Assembly: GCF_001083805.1 (NCBI RefSeq) | Contig: NZ_JXSK01000001.1 | Location: 496,001 to 560,000, forward strand | DNA length: 64,000 nucleotides | Source of the DNA: Photorhabdus luminescens subsp. luminescens | Lineage (GTDB): Bacteria; Pseudomonadota; Gammaproteobacteria; Enterobacterales; Enterobacteriaceae | Direction of reading: 5' to 3' | Shown: positions 9,164-18,873 of the stretch, in pieces | Numbering within the stretch: position 1 is the first letter of the stretch | Layout of the letters: the number at the start of each line of letters is the position of its first letter | Position numbers and translations under genes: made by a program | Notes under the pieces: model-generated | Databases searched by the model: none | Told to the model about the DNA's origin: nothing | The model's input: the letters and a program-made list of their open reading frames with translations, nothing else

Positions 9164-10243
9164 TTATTTATGCCCGTAAACGCGGGGTTGGGTGTAATGG
9201 TCAATGAGCGGCACGGTGATATTCGCCAATAAGACCGCAAACGCTATGGCATCAGGATAACCACCATAAACACGGATAAGCCAGACTAACAAGCCAATCA
9301 TGGCGCCAAAAACCAAACGACCTTTAGGTGTCGTGGAAGCACTGACTGGATCGGTTGCAATAAAGAATGCGCCTAGCATGGTTGCACCGGAGAACAGTTG
9401 TAATAATGGCGGCGAATAACGGGATGGATCAATCAGCCAGCTTGTAAGTGCGCATAAGCCTAATACCAAGATAAATGCCACAGGAATTTGCCAGGTTATC
9501 ACTTTTCTGTTCAGTAGAATAAGCCCGCCAACAAGATAAGCAATGTTGACCCATTGCCAGCCAATACCAGCCAGAGATCCTTGTAATATGGGTTGGCGAA
9601 GAACGTCATCAATATTGTGAGTCAATAAACCGGTTTTGAAACTATCCAGCGGTGTGGCCTGGCTAATCCCGTCAAAGCCTTGTTGCAATTGCTGTAATGT
9701 TGTTCCATCGGGGGTATGGCTGGTGAAAATCACCATCAGGCAGTCTAGTGGTGTAATTTGTGTTGCCAGTAAATCCATCGGCGGCAACCAACTGGTCATT
9801 TGCACTGGAAATGATATTAGCAGTACGACATAACCCACCATTGCCGGGTTGAATGGATTTTGACCAAGACCGCCATATAAGTGTTTGGCAATAATCACTG
9901 CAAAGGCAGTCCCCAATACAATTAGCCACCAGGGAGCCAGCGGCGGAAGGCTGATTCCTAAAAGTAAGCCTGTTAGTAACGCCGAATTATCCTGTAAACG
10001 AGGCATAATTGCCTGTTTACGCAACGACAGGGAAAATGATTCCGCAAGCAGGGCAGTAATCACTGCGAGTAGGATCTGGAACAAGGTACCGTAACTAAAG
10101 AAGTAAGTTTGTACGGCAATACCGGGTATCGCTGCCAGCATAACCCACAGCATGATGCGGCTGGTACTTTGCTGATTGTGTGTAAAAGGCGAACTTGCGA
10201 CTTTTAGTTTTTTGTTGTCAGTCTGAATGGGTCTGAATTTCAT
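9164..10243 (-). CDS. rsxD: Electron transport complex subunit RsxD/RnfD
   Basis: A 359-residue polytopic membrane protein, the main ion-channel subunit related to NqrB. It has about nine hydrophobic segments and a covalent-FMN motif [17 protein letters not shown]. The conserved [16 protein letters not shown] block is present. It follows rsxC by 12 bases. Size and sequence agree with the E. coli protein (352 residues). Confidence 0.96.
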   Translation of the reverse strand: MKFRPIQTDNKKLKVASSPFTHNQQSTSRIMLWVMLAAIPGIAVQTYFFSYGTLFQILLAVITALLAESFSLSLRKQAIMPRLQDNSALLTGLLLGISLPPLAPWWLIVLGTAFAVIIAKHLYGGLGQNPFNPAMVGYVVLLISFPVQMTSWLPPMDLLATQITPLDCLMVIFTSHTPDGTTLQQLQQGFDGISQATPLDSFKTGLLTHNIDDVLRQPILQGSLAGIGWQWVNIAYLVGGLILLNRKVITWQIPVAFILVLGLCALTSWLIDPSRYSPPLLQLFSGATMLGAFFIATDPVSASTTPKGRLVFGAMIGLLVWLIRVYGGYPDAIAFAVLLANITVPLIDHYTQPRVYGHK

Positions 10244-10255
10244 TTATAACAATCA

Positions 10256-12592
10256 CTATTCTATTGAAATTTTCTGTTGTTCCTGAGCGTCTTTTTTGGC
10301 CTTAACCCTGGCAATGGCAGCAGCGATCGCGGCTTTACGCGGATCAGTTTCTTCCGCTGGCGGTGCTTCTGACTGAATTTCAGTTAATTGCTGTGTTTGG
10401 GCTTTCTTAGCTTTAACACGAGCAATAGCGGCGGCGACAGCGGCTTTACGCGGATCAGTTTCTTCCACTGGCGGTGTTGCTGGCTGAGTTTCAGTTAATT
10501 GCTGTGTCTGAGCTTTTTTGGCTTTAACGCGAGCAATGGCAGCGGCAACGGCGGCTTTACGCGGATCGGTTTCTTCCACTGGCGGTGTTGCTGCCGGAGC
10601 TTCGGTTAATTGCTGTGTCTGGGCTTTTTTGGCTTTAACGCGAGCAATGGCAGCGGCGACGGCGGCTTTACGCGGATCAGTTTCTTCCGCTGGCGGTGTT
10701 GCTGGCTGAGTTTCAGTTAATTGCTGTGTCTGGGCTTTTTTGGCTTTAACGCGAGCAATAGCAGCGGCGACGGCATCTTTACGCGGATCTTGTTTTTCAC
10801 TAGCGGTAGATTCTGGTTCTCTCGCTTCTAGTGAGGGTGCTACTTCCTGATTTTGAGCTGCTTTCTTCGCTTTAGCTCTGGCAATTGCCGCTGCTAATGC
10901 GGCTTTGCGTGGATCTTCCGCACTTGTTGGTTCAGATGGAGCAATACTAATATCTTCCGCCGCCTGTTTTTCCGCTTGGCGAGCGCGAAGCTGTTCTTTT
11001 CTTGCCTGACGGGCCGCTATTGCTGTGGAATTATCGGGTACTTGTCCTGGTTCGATAGTGACGGTTTTACCCGCGTTAGCCTGTTTTTCTTTCACGCGGG
11101 AAAGCGCATTTTGTACAGCGCTTTTATCTTTATCATCAACTTGAACAGCCGATTTTTTATGTCGTTCCTCTCGGGCCAGTTTTTCCCGCTCCATACGAGC
11201 CTGTTTAGCTTCGAAACGAATTTTGGCTTCGGTTGAACGGCGGTTTTCCTGATCCAAAGCCCGAATTTCCGCTTTTTCCTGGCGATAATATTGCACCAGA
11301 GGAATATTGCTTGGGCAGACATAAGCACAGGCGCCACATTCAATACAGTCAAACAGATTGTGATCTCTGGCTTTTTCGTGCTCTTGTCCACGACTGAACC
11401 AATAGAGTTGTTGCGGCAATAAACGGGCAGGGCAGGCTTCCACACATAATCCACAACGGATACAAGCCTCCTCCGCTGTATTTGAGTCCATTTCCTGATG
11501 GGATGGCGCCAGAATACAGTTACTTATCTTAACGATGGGTACGTTGAGGTCAGGTAGAGTGAATCCCATTAAAGGGCCACCCATAATGACCATCTGTTCT
11601 GATTGTGGTTCAAACCCGGCTAACTGGAGAAGAAATTGTACCGGAGTACCGAGCCGCGCCCAGAAGTTACCCGGTGAGGCGACTGCTTCGCCAGTAAGCG
11701 TAACGACTCGCTCAATCAAAGGTTCTCCATCAATAATGGCGCGTTTGATCGCAACCACTGTACCCACGTTTTGCATTAGTACACCGATAGTAGAGGAACG
11801 GCCGCCGGAGGGGACCTCTTTACCGGTCAGGATCTTGGTCAGTTGTTTGGCGCCCCCGGAAGGATATTTGGTTGGAATAACCCGGACAATAATCGATTTA
11901 TCGCCTTTTAGGGCGGTTTTAAGCGCTTTTATCGCTTCGGGCTTATTATCTTCGATACCAATCAGGATCTGCTCTGGTTTAAGCAGATGTTCCAGAATAC
12001 GAATGCCCTCAATAAGTTCGCCAGCATGTTCCTGCATCAGGCGGTCATCCGCGGTAATATAAGGTTCGCATTCTGCCGCGTTAATAATCAGCGTCTTAAG
12101 ACCATGACGGCCGCTTTGTAGTTTGGCGGCGGTAGGAAAACCGGCTCCCCCTAAACCTGCGATACCTGCCTGATGGATTCGGTTCAGGATCGTCTCTGTA
12201 TCCAGTGCTTGATAATCAAGTGTCTGAATGCGTTCACACCATTGATCGGCACCGTCAGGGCATAAACGAACACATAGCTCTTTCAACCCGGATGGGTGCG
12301 CGGTAATACACGGTTCAATAGCAATGATGGTGCCGGAAGTCGATGCATGAACCGGTACAATACGGCCAGTGCCAAATGTTAAAGGTTGGCCTTTAAGCAC
12401 CTTATCACCCGCTTTAACCAGCAACTCGCCTTCCGTACCCAAATGTTGTTGCAATGGGATGATTAACTCTTCTGGTAGTGGCGCAATGCGTAAAGGAGCT
12501 TGGCTGGATTGCAGCTTCATTTCAGGTGGATGAATACCACCGGCAAAATCCCAGATTTTGTTTTTATTGAGTAAGTTGAAGAGATTAAACAT
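10256..12592 (-). CDS. rsxC: Electron transport complex subunit RsxC/RnfC with extended C-terminal repeats
   Basis: About 778 residues from the ATG at 12590-12592 ([19 protein letters not shown]), chosen to match the E. coli start; it overlaps rsxB by 8 bp. Residues ~1-370 form the flavin/NADH-binding module ([41 protein letters not shown]). Two [4Fe-4S] motifs follow: [12 protein letters not shown] and [12 protein letters not shown]. The last ~300 residues are a charged, alanine-rich helical tail with six copies of a [18 protein letters not shown] unit, most separated by a linker rich in Gln, Thr and Pro. It is the NADH/ferredoxin-side peripheral subunit. Confidence 0.96.
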   Translation of the reverse strand: MFNLFNLLNKNKIWDFAGGIHPPEMKLQSSQAPLRIAPLPEELIIPLQQHLGTEGELLVKAGDKVLKGQPLTFGTGRIVPVHASTSGTIIAIEPCITAHPSGLKELCVRLCPDGADQWCERIQTLDYQALDTETILNRIHQAGIAGLGGAGFPTAAKLQSGRHGLKTLIINAAECEPYITADDRLMQEHAGELIEGIRILEHLLKPEQILIGIEDNKPEAIKALKTALKGDKSIIVRVIPTKYPSGGAKQLTKILTGKEVPSGGRSSTIGVLMQNVGTVVAIKRAIIDGEPLIERVVTLTGEAVASPGNFWARLGTPVQFLLQLAGFEPQSEQMVIMGGPLMGFTLPDLNVPIVKISNCILAPSHQEMDSNTAEEACIRCGLCVEACPARLLPQQLYWFSRGQEHEKARDHNLFDCIECGACAYVCPSNIPLVQYYRQEKAEIRALDQENRRSTEAKIRFEAKQARMEREKLAREERHKKSAVQVDDKDKSAVQNALSRVKEKQANAGKTVTIEPGQVPDNSTAIAARQARKEQLRARQAEKQAAEDISIAPSEPTSAEDPRKAALAAAIARAKAKKAAQNQEVAPSLEAREPESTASEKQDPRKDAVAAAIARVKAKKAQTQQLTETQPATPPAEETDPRKAAVAAAIARVKAKKAQTQQLTEAPAATPPVEETDPRKAAVAAAIARVKAKKAQTQQLTETQPATPPVEETDPRKAAVAAAIARVKAKKAQTQQLTEIQSEAPPAEETDPRKAAIAAAIARVKAKKDAQEQQKISIE
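10290..10795 (-). repeat. 111-bp in-frame tandem repeats in rsxC
   Basis: The GGATC of each DPRK codon block recurs at 10341, 10452, 10563, 10674 and 10785, exactly 111 bp (37 codons) apart. The units are nearly identical at DNA level, differing mainly in the linker (TQPAT/APAAT/IQSEA). Two further, more diverged copies of the protein unit lie next to them. Copy number is likely to vary among strains by slippage or recombination. Confidence 0.95.
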
Positions 12593-13217
12593 GATGTTCA
12601 GCCTCAATATTTTTAACTGGGATACTGTTGGCGGAAATCGCGTACGACGGCTGAACAGGAATATTTTTGACTGGAATAGCTTTTAAATCCCATTTCCAAT
12701 TAGCAGTGGTTGTGACTACAGGGATCATCGTAATACAATCTGTCGGGCAAGGAGCAACGCACAGGTCACAACCGGTGCATAAATCTTCAACCACGGTATG
12801 CATAGCTCGGGTAGCACCGATAATAGCGTCTACTGGACAGGCCTGAATACATTTGGTGCAGCCAATGCAATTTTCTTCATCAATAAATGCGACTTTGCGA
12901 GCAGGGTTTTGTATGCTTGCATCACCGTCTAATGGTTGCGGATCGACACCGAGCAGCTCTGAAATTTTCAGCATGGCTTGTTCGCCGCCGGGTGCGCATT
13001 TGTTAATCATCTCACCATTATTCGCTATGGCTTCGGCATAAGGGCGACAGCCAGGGTAACCACATTGCCCACACTGGCTTTGCGGCAAAAGATCATCAAT
13101 GTTTTCAACAATGGGGTCCTCTTCCACCTGAAAACGGCGGGCAGCAAACCCCAGGATTAACCCAAAAATTAACCCTAGCGCACTGAGTGCGCCAATAGCA
13201 ATCCATAATGATGTCAT
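12585..13217 (-). CDS. rsxB: Electron transport complex subunit RsxB/RnfB
   Basis: A 210-residue iron-sulfur subunit. It has an N-terminal membrane anchor ([21 protein letters not shown]), a 4Fe-4S domain with [16 protein letters not shown], and two ferredoxin-type clusters [12 protein letters not shown] and [12 protein letters not shown]. It passes electrons within the Rsx complex. It overlaps rsxA by one base (TGATG) and rsxC by eight. The C-terminal ~40 residues are a variable tail. Confidence 0.97.
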   Translation of the reverse strand: MTSLWIAIGALSALGLIFGLILGFAARRFQVEEDPIVENIDDLLPQSQCGQCGYPGCRPYAEAIANNGEMINKCAPGGEQAMLKISELLGVDPQPLDGDASIQNPARKVAFIDEENCIGCTKCIQACPVDAIIGATRAMHTVVEDLCTGCDLCVAPCPTDCITMIPVVTTTANWKWDLKAIPVKNIPVQPSYAISANSIPVKNIEAEHHV

Positions 13218-13798
13218 CAGAACTTCACCAAACCACTAAAACCCATAAAAGCCAAGGACATTAAACCCGCAGTGATAAGACCAATAGATGATCCCTTGAA
13301 AGGGGCGGGTACATCAGCAACAGCCAGACGTTCACGAATAGCGGCAAACAGTACCATAACAAGAGAGAAACCGGCGGCAGCGCCGAAACCATAGATAGCG
13401 GATTGTAAAAAATTGTGTGATTGATTGATATTCAGTAGAGCCACACCAAGTACAGCACAGTTAGTCGTAATCAACGGCAGGAAAATACCCAATAACCGGT
13501 ATAACGTCGGGCTGGTTTTGCGTACAACAAGCTCGGTGAATTGCACGACAACCGCAATGACAAGAATAAAGCTCAGGGTACGCAAATAGATTAAGTCCAG
13601 AGGTAATAAAATAAAGGTATTCACCAGCCATGAACATACAGAAGCCAGTGTCATAACGAATGTTGTTGCAAATCCCATCCCGATAGCAGTTTCCAGCTTT
13701 TTAGATACGCCCATAAAAGGGCATAAGCCGAGAAATTTCACCAAGACGAAATTGTTAACCAATACGGTTCCAACAAATAAAAGAAAATAGTCAGTCAT
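13217..13798 (-). CDS. rsxA: Electron transport complex subunit RsxA/RnfA
   Basis: A 193-residue six-helix membrane protein, first gene of the operon. Conserved blocks are [24 protein letters not shown] and [16 protein letters not shown], whose cysteines in the RsxA/RsxE pair coordinate an intramembrane iron centre. It is homologous to rsxE. Upstream, ydgK lies on the same strand with a ~105-bp gap, and the operon promoter is presumably there. Confidence 0.97.
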   Translation of the reverse strand: MTDYFLLFVGTVLVNNFVLVKFLGLCPFMGVSKKLETAIGMGFATTFVMTLASVCSWLVNTFILLPLDLIYLRTLSFILVIAVVVQFTELVVRKTSPTLYRLLGIFLPLITTNCAVLGVALLNINQSHNFLQSAIYGFGAAAGFSLVMVLFAAIRERLAVADVPAPFKGSSIGLITAGLMSLAFMGFSGLVKF

Positions 13799-13904
13799 TG
13801 CTGTGCCTGAAAATGGGTTTGTTGACTTTTTATTAAATTATAAGTATGCCCTCGTCTTACCAGGGGCAATCTATTGTTATGATAACAACCAAAGAAAGTT
13901 GAGG

Positions 13905-14345
13905 TTATCGATCTTGTGTGAAAGTCATTTTGACTCGATGAGAGCGTTTAATGTAGGGGACAAAAATAGCGGTTGCCAATAGTGGCCATGCTAATGCACG
14001 TAAAGCCATTTGATCAGGAATAGGGGAGAAAGCGAAAGTTTTCAATGCGATTAATACGGTAATAATAAGCCAAATAATAAAAGCTTGCGGGAATTTTTTT
14101 GATCGAGTGAAAAGCAGTTTCAATACCCATAGGGTGAAACACCACATTACCGCAGTAATGGCGACAGAAAGAAACCACATTAAAGTAAAGTGATTATTCC
14201 CGGCGCTCAGTACATTGTTTTGACTGAAAAATGCCATGATATATAGGGCAAGCATTACACTGGCGCTGAGAAAGGTCATAATCAGATAAGCCGCCGGAGC
14301 CAGAACCCAACCATTAATTCGGTGGTAATCATTGGTTTGATACAT
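13905..14345 (-). CDS. ydgK: DUF2569 inner-membrane protein YdgK
   Basis: A 146-residue membrane protein with four predicted hydrophobic helices and the DUF2569 opening RINGWVLAPAAYLI. Its function is unknown. The position between ydgJ and rsxA matches E. coli, which supports the symbol. Confidence 0.88.
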   Translation of the reverse strand: MYQTNDYHRINGWVLAPAAYLIMTFLSASVMLALYIMAFFSQNNVLSAGNNHFTLMWFLSVAITAVMWCFTLWVLKLLFTRSKKFPQAFIIWLIITVLIALKTFAFSPIPDQMALRALAWPLLATAIFVPYIKRSHRVKMTFTQDR

Positions 14346-14529
14346 AAATCATTCCACTTGAAGCTATACGAAAGAAGAATAATAGGCGATTCTAATGACT
14401 TAGGAAATAGATTGATTGAAAGATCTTCAAGGCTGGACTTGGAGATAATTTGCGAAACGGTCATCACCGATGATATTTTTTACGGATGCTGAAATTGCTG
14501 CATATTATTAATGAGTTTGAGGGGCTGTT

Positions 14530-15567
14530 ATGCGTGAGCTGTTAAAGGTTGGGTTGGTGGGGTATGGTTATGCGAGTAAAACGTTCCATGCACCATTAAT
14601 TGCTGGCGCTGCTGGTATTAAATTGGCCGCCATTTCCAGTAGTGATGCTGAGAAAGTGAAATCAGATTGGCCAAATATTCCAATGGTATCCTGCCCTGAG
14701 GATCTTTTTAATGATCCCGACATTGATTTAATCGTTATTCCGACACCTAATGATACGCATTATCCTCTAGCACAGAAAGCATTGGCAGCGGGTAAGCATG
14801 TTGTGGTGGATAAACCATTTACCATCACAGTTGAACAAGCGGAATCTTTAAAAGAGCAGGCAGAAAAGGCGAATTTATTACTTTCTGTATTTCATAACCG
14901 CCGTTGGGATTCCGGCTTTCTAACCATAAAATCGTTAATTAAAGAGAATCGTCTGGGCAAATTAAAATATTTTGCCGCCCATTTTGATCGTTATCGTCCG
15001 GTTATACGTCAAAGATGGCGTGAAGCGGCGGGGCAAGGGAGTGGGATTTGGTATGATTTAGGTCCTCATTTACTCGATCAAGCGGTTCAACTGTTTGGTA
15101 AACCGCAATTTATTACGGCTGATTTAGGGATGATCCGCCCACATGCGGAAGCGGTAGATTATTTCCACGTGTTGTTGAATTATCCGGATATCAAAGTGGT
15201 TCTTCATGCAACAACAGTGGCAGCGGCTGAATCTGCTGTTTATACGTTGCATGGTATGGAAGGCAGTTACGTAAAATATGGTCTTGATCCTCAGGAAGAG
15301 CGATTGAAAGCAGGGGAAAGGCCCCCGCATGCCGATTGGGGATATGATATTCGTGATGGTATTGTGACGCTGTCACGTGGAGAGGAGTTAGTGACTGAAC
15401 ATGTACCGACTTTGCCTGGTAATTATTCTGCTTATTATGCTGCTATCCGTGATGCGATTACACTAGGTAAACCTAATCCAGTGACGGCAAGTGAAGCAAT
15501 TCAAATCATGAAATTAATTGAAGCTGGTATTCAATCGGCAGAACAACAACGTACAGTAGCAATTTAA
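14530..15567 (+). CDS. ydgJ: Gfo/Idh/MocA-family oxidoreductase YdgJ
   Basis: A 345-residue NAD(P)-dependent oxidoreductase. It has the N-terminal Rossmann motif GLVGYGYASKTFHAPL, the EKP-type signature as VDKPFT, and the C-terminal (beta)-sheet domain with LGPHLLDQAVQLFG. It matches E. coli YdgJ across its whole length; the substrate is not established. In E. coli ydgJ is next to add; here about 16 kb, mostly accessory DNA, separates them. Confidence 0.93.
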   Translation: MRELLKVGLVGYGYASKTFHAPLIAGAAGIKLAAISSSDAEKVKSDWPNIPMVSCPEDLFNDPDIDLIVIPTPNDTHYPLAQKALAAGKHVVVDKPFTITVEQAESLKEQAEKANLLLSVFHNRRWDSGFLTIKSLIKENRLGKLKYFAAHFDRYRPVIRQRWREAAGQGSGIWYDLGPHLLDQAVQLFGKPQFITADLGMIRPHAEAVDYFHVLLNYPDIKVVLHATTVAAAESAVYTLHGMEGSYVKYGLDPQEERLKAGERPPHADWGYDIRDGIVTLSRGEELVTEHVPTLPGNYSAYYAAIRDAITLGKPNPVTASEAIQIMKLIEAGIQSAEQQRTVAI

Positions 15568-15579
15568 GCTATTTATTGA

Positions 15580-15601
15580 TTAGCCTGGTTTGCCGGGCTA
15601 A
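15580..15601 (+). terminator. Hairpin after ydgJ
   Basis: Stem TTAGCCTGG / CCGGGCTAA with a four-base loop starts 13 bp after the ydgJ stop. A T-rich ATTATTTG follows. Probable intrinsic terminator, perhaps partial read-through into the transporter gene 28 bp further on. Confidence 0.65.
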
Positions 15602-15628
15602 TTATTTGCAAAGCAAGGAAAATGATAA

Positions 15629-16606
15629 ATGATTTGGTGGCAAAGGTTAAGAATAGATCCTTTTTTGATGATATTAGTGACGGTAGTCGTTATTGCGACA
15701 TTCTTTCCTTGCGAGGGTGAAATTAAAGTTTGGTTTCAACGATTAACCACAGCGGCTATTGCTCTGCTGTTCTTTATGCATGGCGCCAAATTATCTCGTC
15801 AAGCTATTATTGCCGGCATAGGACATTGGCGACTTCATTTGTTGGTCTTTCTCAGTACCTTTGTCTTATTTCCGATTATTGGATTAGGATTGAATTTTCT
15901 AGTACCCGAAATCATGACGCCAACGGTTTATTGGGGATTCCTTTATCTTTGTGCATTACCGGCTACGGTTCAGTCAGCTATTGCTTTTACCTCGGTTGCT
16001 GGTGGTAATGTTGCCGCTGCTATTTGCAGTGCTTCGGCATCCAGTATTTTGGGCGTGTTTTTGTCGCCAATATTAGTTGGACTGATGATCCATATCCAGG
16101 GTGAAGGTAGCCCCGATACGTTAGAGGCAATAAAATCTATAATTCTTCAATTAATGGTTCCTTTTATTATCGGGCATCTGTCACGGCCATTAATTGCACG
16201 TTGGGTGGAGAAACATAAAAAACTGGTCAATATGACTGACCGGTCATCAATTCTTTTGGTGGTTTATGTGGCGTTTAGTGAGGCGGTTGTAGAAGGTATT
16301 TGGCATAAGATTGATGGTTATTCGTTACTGATGATTGGGGTTATTTGCTGCATTATGCTGGCGATTGTGCTGATGATTAATACTTATACTGCTCGCTGGT
16401 TGGGTTTTAATAAAGAAGACGAAATCACGATTGTTTTTTGCGGTTCGAAAAAGAGTCTGGCTAATGGCGTGCCAATGGCGAATGTTCTATTCCCGGCGGC
16501 GACAGTTGGCGTAATGTTGTTGCCGTTGATGATTTTTCATCAAATTCAGTTGATGGTGTGTGCGGTATTAGCGCAACGTTATGCTCAGAGGTTAAAACGG
16601 AAATAG
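15629..16606 (+). CDS. yfeH: YfeH-like putative sodium-dependent transporter (SBF-like)
   Basis: A 325-residue protein with about nine to ten hydrophobic helices, resembling the bile acid:sodium symporter-like family of E. coli YfeH. Conserved parts are ALLFFMHGAKLSRQAI, ALPATVQSAIAFTSVAGGN, and FCGSKKSLANGVPMANVLF with charged residues in the core region. Substrate is unknown. It lies just before the accessory junction zone and is not in this place in E. coli. Confidence 0.82.
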   Translation: MIWWQRLRIDPFLMILVTVVVIATFFPCEGEIKVWFQRLTTAAIALLFFMHGAKLSRQAIIAGIGHWRLHLLVFLSTFVLFPIIGLGLNFLVPEIMTPTVYWGFLYLCALPATVQSAIAFTSVAGGNVAAAICSASASSILGVFLSPILVGLMIHIQGEGSPDTLEAIKSIILQLMVPFIIGHLSRPLIARWVEKHKKLVNMTDRSSILLVVYVAFSEAVVEGIWHKIDGYSLLMIGVICCIMLAIVLMINTYTARWLGFNKEDEITIVFCGSKKSLANGVPMANVLFPAATVGVMLLPLMIFHQIQLMVCAVLAQRYAQRLKRK

Positions 16607-16640
16607 ATATAAATCTATAATAGGAAATTGTTGTAAATAT

Positions 16641-16902
16641 ATATTAATGATGACGAACGCTCATTAACAAAAGACGCGTTATTGCAGGTCTGGAGGCAGC
16701 TAACCGGAGAGAAAAATGAGGTGGACGGCCTTTGGCGATCACGGGTGAAAAATTGGATGCAATCCTTATAGCATTGGAAGGTGGGATGTCTAAAGCTGCA
16801 ATTTGTCGTAATTTTGGCGTAAAAAGAACAACACTAATTGATACATTGAATCGCATAGATAAAACAGAAAATACAAAGAGAAATTATGTTGAAGATAGTT
16901 AA
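16641..16902 (+). pseudogene. C-terminal remnant of a serine recombinase (resolvase/invertase)
   Basis: In the frame starting 16666 the translation reads KRRVIAGLEAANRREK-stop-GGRPLAITGEKLDAIL, then IALEGGMSKAAICRNFGVKR and TTLIDTLNRI. This is the hinge and C-terminal helix-turn-helix DNA-binding domain of Pin/Tn3-resolvase-type recombinases (…GRKGGRP…). A TGA replaces one codon inside the GRKGGRP-like stretch, a frame change is needed at about 16665 to reach NDDERS, and the whole catalytic domain is missing. It is a dead relic and marks past mobile DNA at this edge of the island. Confidence 0.75.
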
Positions 16903-17242
16903 ATTGATAACATGAATTTTGGTTAAAAATTAAAATCTTTATATTCAGTAAGTTACCCTTTCGTATAGACCGATTTAAAATCAATTTTTCTTCTTAAAGC
17001 CAGACGTAGCAAGGGCTGGGAGGGAACGAAGGAACAAATGGGGCTATGGTCGGAAAACCTCTTACAGGCGAATCAGCTCAAGCATCCACATTAGCTGCTT
17101 TTCGCCTATGCTAATTATGTTGTAATACACCACATTAATAGTTAATGTATATATATAACTATAGATTAAAAAATCCAATCAGACAACTACTTAAAATTAA
17201 AATTGACAGATGCTTAGATGTATATCTGGACAAAACTTTCGG
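16903..17242. other. Intergenic region without recognised gene
   Basis: About 340 bp between the recombinase relic and the parD operator. It contains an imperfect hairpin (AGGCGAA near 17066, TTTTCGCCT near 17118) and an AT-rich stretch. A short frame from ATG 17046 (MVGKPLTGESAQASTLAAF) ends after about 20 codons and is not supported. Confidence 0.3.
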
Positions 17243-17265
17243 AGTGTAAGAATATGTCTTACACT
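17243..17265 (+). promoter_or_regulatory. parD operator palindrome
   Basis: Perfect 9-bp inverted repeat AGTGTAAGA / TCTTACACT with a 5-bp spacer, 36 bp before the antitoxin start. This is the expected autoregulatory site for a ribbon-helix-helix antitoxin. Confidence 0.7.
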
Positions 17266-17301
17266 ATGGAATGTTAATTAATTATCTGAATGAGGTGTAC
17301 T

Positions 17302-17562
17302 ATGGTATCGCGTACAATGACAGTAGATACCGGCGAAGAATTACGTGGTTTTGTAGAAAGCCTAGTTAAATCAGGTTATTACAAAACTAATAGTGAAGTC
17401 GTTCGGGAGGGATTACGGTTATTACAGGAAAAACAAGCTGAGTCTAAACTTGAAGCACTTCGTCAGCTAATTGATGAAGGTGATAACAGTGGAGAAGTTG
17501 TAGCGTGGGATCTCAATACTTTCCTTACACGTATGAAAAATAAAACACCCAATGTCCAGTAA
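17302..17562 (+). CDS. parD: ParD-like antitoxin (ribbon-helix-helix)
   Basis: An 86-residue antitoxin from ATG 17302, preferred because GAGGTG lies ahead of it and the family starts MVSRTMTVD; an upstream ATG at 17290 would lie on the ribosome binding site. The N-terminal RHH domain (TMTVDTGEELRGFVESLVKSG, YKTNSEVVREGLRLL) binds DNA, and the C-terminal part wraps the toxin. It overlaps the start of a ParE gene by 11 bp, but that toxin is truncated. The antitoxin itself looks intact and may still repress or cross-neutralise. Confidence 0.87.
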   Translation: MVSRTMTVDTGEELRGFVESLVKSGYYKTNSEVVREGLRLLQEKQAESKLEALRQLIDEGDNSGEVVAWDLNTFLTRMKNKTPNVQ

Positions 17563-17692
17563 AACATTTTTTCTAAAGCCTAAAGCTGAACAGGATTTAG
17601 AGGCTATTTTTGAATACAGTTATCAAGAATTTGGCCTGGAAAGAGCGTATCAAGATATTGAATTACGCAGCCATATTGTAACAATATTAATA
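17552..17692 (+). pseudogene. Truncated ParE-like toxin
   Basis: The first ~40 codons (SSKTFFLKPKAEQDLEAIF, EYSYQEFGLERAYQ) match the N-terminus of ParE/RelE-superfamily gyrase toxins. ParE proteins are ~95-105 residues with a conserved C-terminal half; here the homology ends near 17675 and the frame continues to 17896 through AT-rich DNA and the add-derived repeat. The cut falls within ~20 bp of the start of that repeat (17697), so the event that brought in the repeat probably destroyed parE. An active toxin is not expected. Confidence 0.8.
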
Positions 17693-17696
17693 GTAT

Positions 17697-18254
17697 ATAT
17701 ATCCTTTAAACTGAGTCATAAGAAAAATTTATTTTTTGTACATTCAGTCTGGCATCCAATTATATTGTATTTTATATTCCAAATATATAACTACATGGCA
17801 CTCAGCATAATCAGGAATGGAATTTCCATTCCTGAACTATTTGTATTTAACGATTTGCTGCTTTCACTTGTAATGCTTGTTTTTCTGCATCACTGATAAA
17901 AGCGGTTTCCAGCCCATTTATCTGAGCCTGGCGAATTTGAGCAATAGATAAACCGGCGGCAGGGGCGGCAACTTCATATTCATGGCGGATGTCGATACCT
18001 TCAACGGCTGGATCATCTGTATTAATGGAAGCAAGAATACCTTTTTCCAAGAATCGTTTGAGTGGATGGTCCAATAAAGAATTAACGGTGCTGGTTTGAA
18101 GGTTTGAGGTTAAACAAGATTCAATACCAATACGGTTTTCAACCAAATAATCCATCAATAAGGGATCGGTTATGGCTTTTACTCCATGACCAATACGAGT
18201 AGCGCCTAATTCCCTAATTGCTTGCCAAATACTTTCAGCGCCGGCATGGATGGT
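17697..18254. repeat. Direct repeat copy 1: duplicated add 3' end (left boundary of island)
   Basis: This segment matches 31745-32301 in the same orientation, at roughly 95% identity by eye over the coding part. It includes ~150 bp downstream of the add stop and ~400 bp of add coding sequence. Differences include a ~13-bp insertion near 17795 and a 12-bp deletion near 18238. The two copies bracket the 19.5-31.4 kb gene cluster. Confidence 0.9.
17847..18254 (-). pseudogene. 3' fragment of adenosine deaminase gene
   Basis: It encodes roughly the last 135 residues of Add (…[17 protein letters not shown] to the stop at 17847-17849), with RIGHG and ASINTDDP retained. The N-terminal ~195 residues, including the metal-binding HLDG motif, are absent. 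Relative to the intact copy, four residues including the catalytic Glu of HAGE are deleted in frame. It is clearly non-functional, but apart from that deletion it reads through without a stop, so the duplication is not very old or was acquired from a functional relative. Confidence 0.92.
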
Positions 18255-18669
18255 GAGCTAAATAAGATATATGGACACCGACTTTATTCATTCCTGATTT
18301 TTGCTGTGCTGAAATCGATTCCAAGAAAATATCAACATAGCTTAGCAATAGCTACATAGATTGACAGCTATGGTTCCGTGTGGCTGTCTCATGCAACGAT
18401 TGCTTTTATTCAACTAGGGGGAATAATTCGGTAAAAATAAAAGGGTAAACTTTGGATTCTATTCCAACTAGTCTTTGACTTTATTGACTGTTAAGGTAGT
18501 CTGCAAGGTAATAGTTTGGGATTCTGTGATTTTTGTGTGAGAGATAAATTGAGCAATTTATTGGATGGTATGGGTTATTAGGACTTCCAACCAGTAAATT
18601 TTTAAGCCCTTTTTATTTACTTTCAATATCGTTGTTTCCTGAAACTAATCCAAATGGGTTCCACCGAAA
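18255..18669. other. Non-coding stretch inside left boundary
   Basis: About 415 bp with no convincing reading frame, homology or strong palindrome recognised on either strand. It begins exactly where similarity to add ends. Confidence 0.4.
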
Positions 18670-18819
18670 TCAGTCTTCAATGTGTTTCCTATTATTCGCA
18701 CAAGTAATGGTGGTACAAACAATTAAGAATAAAACGCCAAAGCGGAAATGAGTGACTTTGGGAAACAGTCTCGGAGCTTGTATGCAGCTAAGATAATGTG
18801 CAAATACATCAGTAGGCAT
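18670..18819 (-). CDS. Possible small membrane protein, unknown
   Basis: A 49-codon frame from ATG 18817-18819 (MPTDVFAHYLSC…) is preceded by AGGAGA seven bases upstream, a good ribosome binding site. It holds one hydrophobic stretch (FGVLFLIVCTTITC) and a basic/acidic tail. I recognise no family. The strong ribosome binding site and membrane segment are the only support; it could also be part of a decayed gene. Confidence 0.25.
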   Translation of the reverse strand: MPTDVFAHYLSCIQAPRLFPKVTHFRFGVLFLIVCTTITCANNRKHIED

Positions 18820-18873
18820 AATTCGGTCTCCTGTAAAAGGAAGCATAAGGTCATATGTTTCCGTGTGGGGCAA

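Noticed and set aside
10518-10709. Plus-strand frame antisense to the rsxC repeats
   Set aside because: It is a shadow of the GC-rich 111-bp repeats, repetitive itself, without ribosome binding site.
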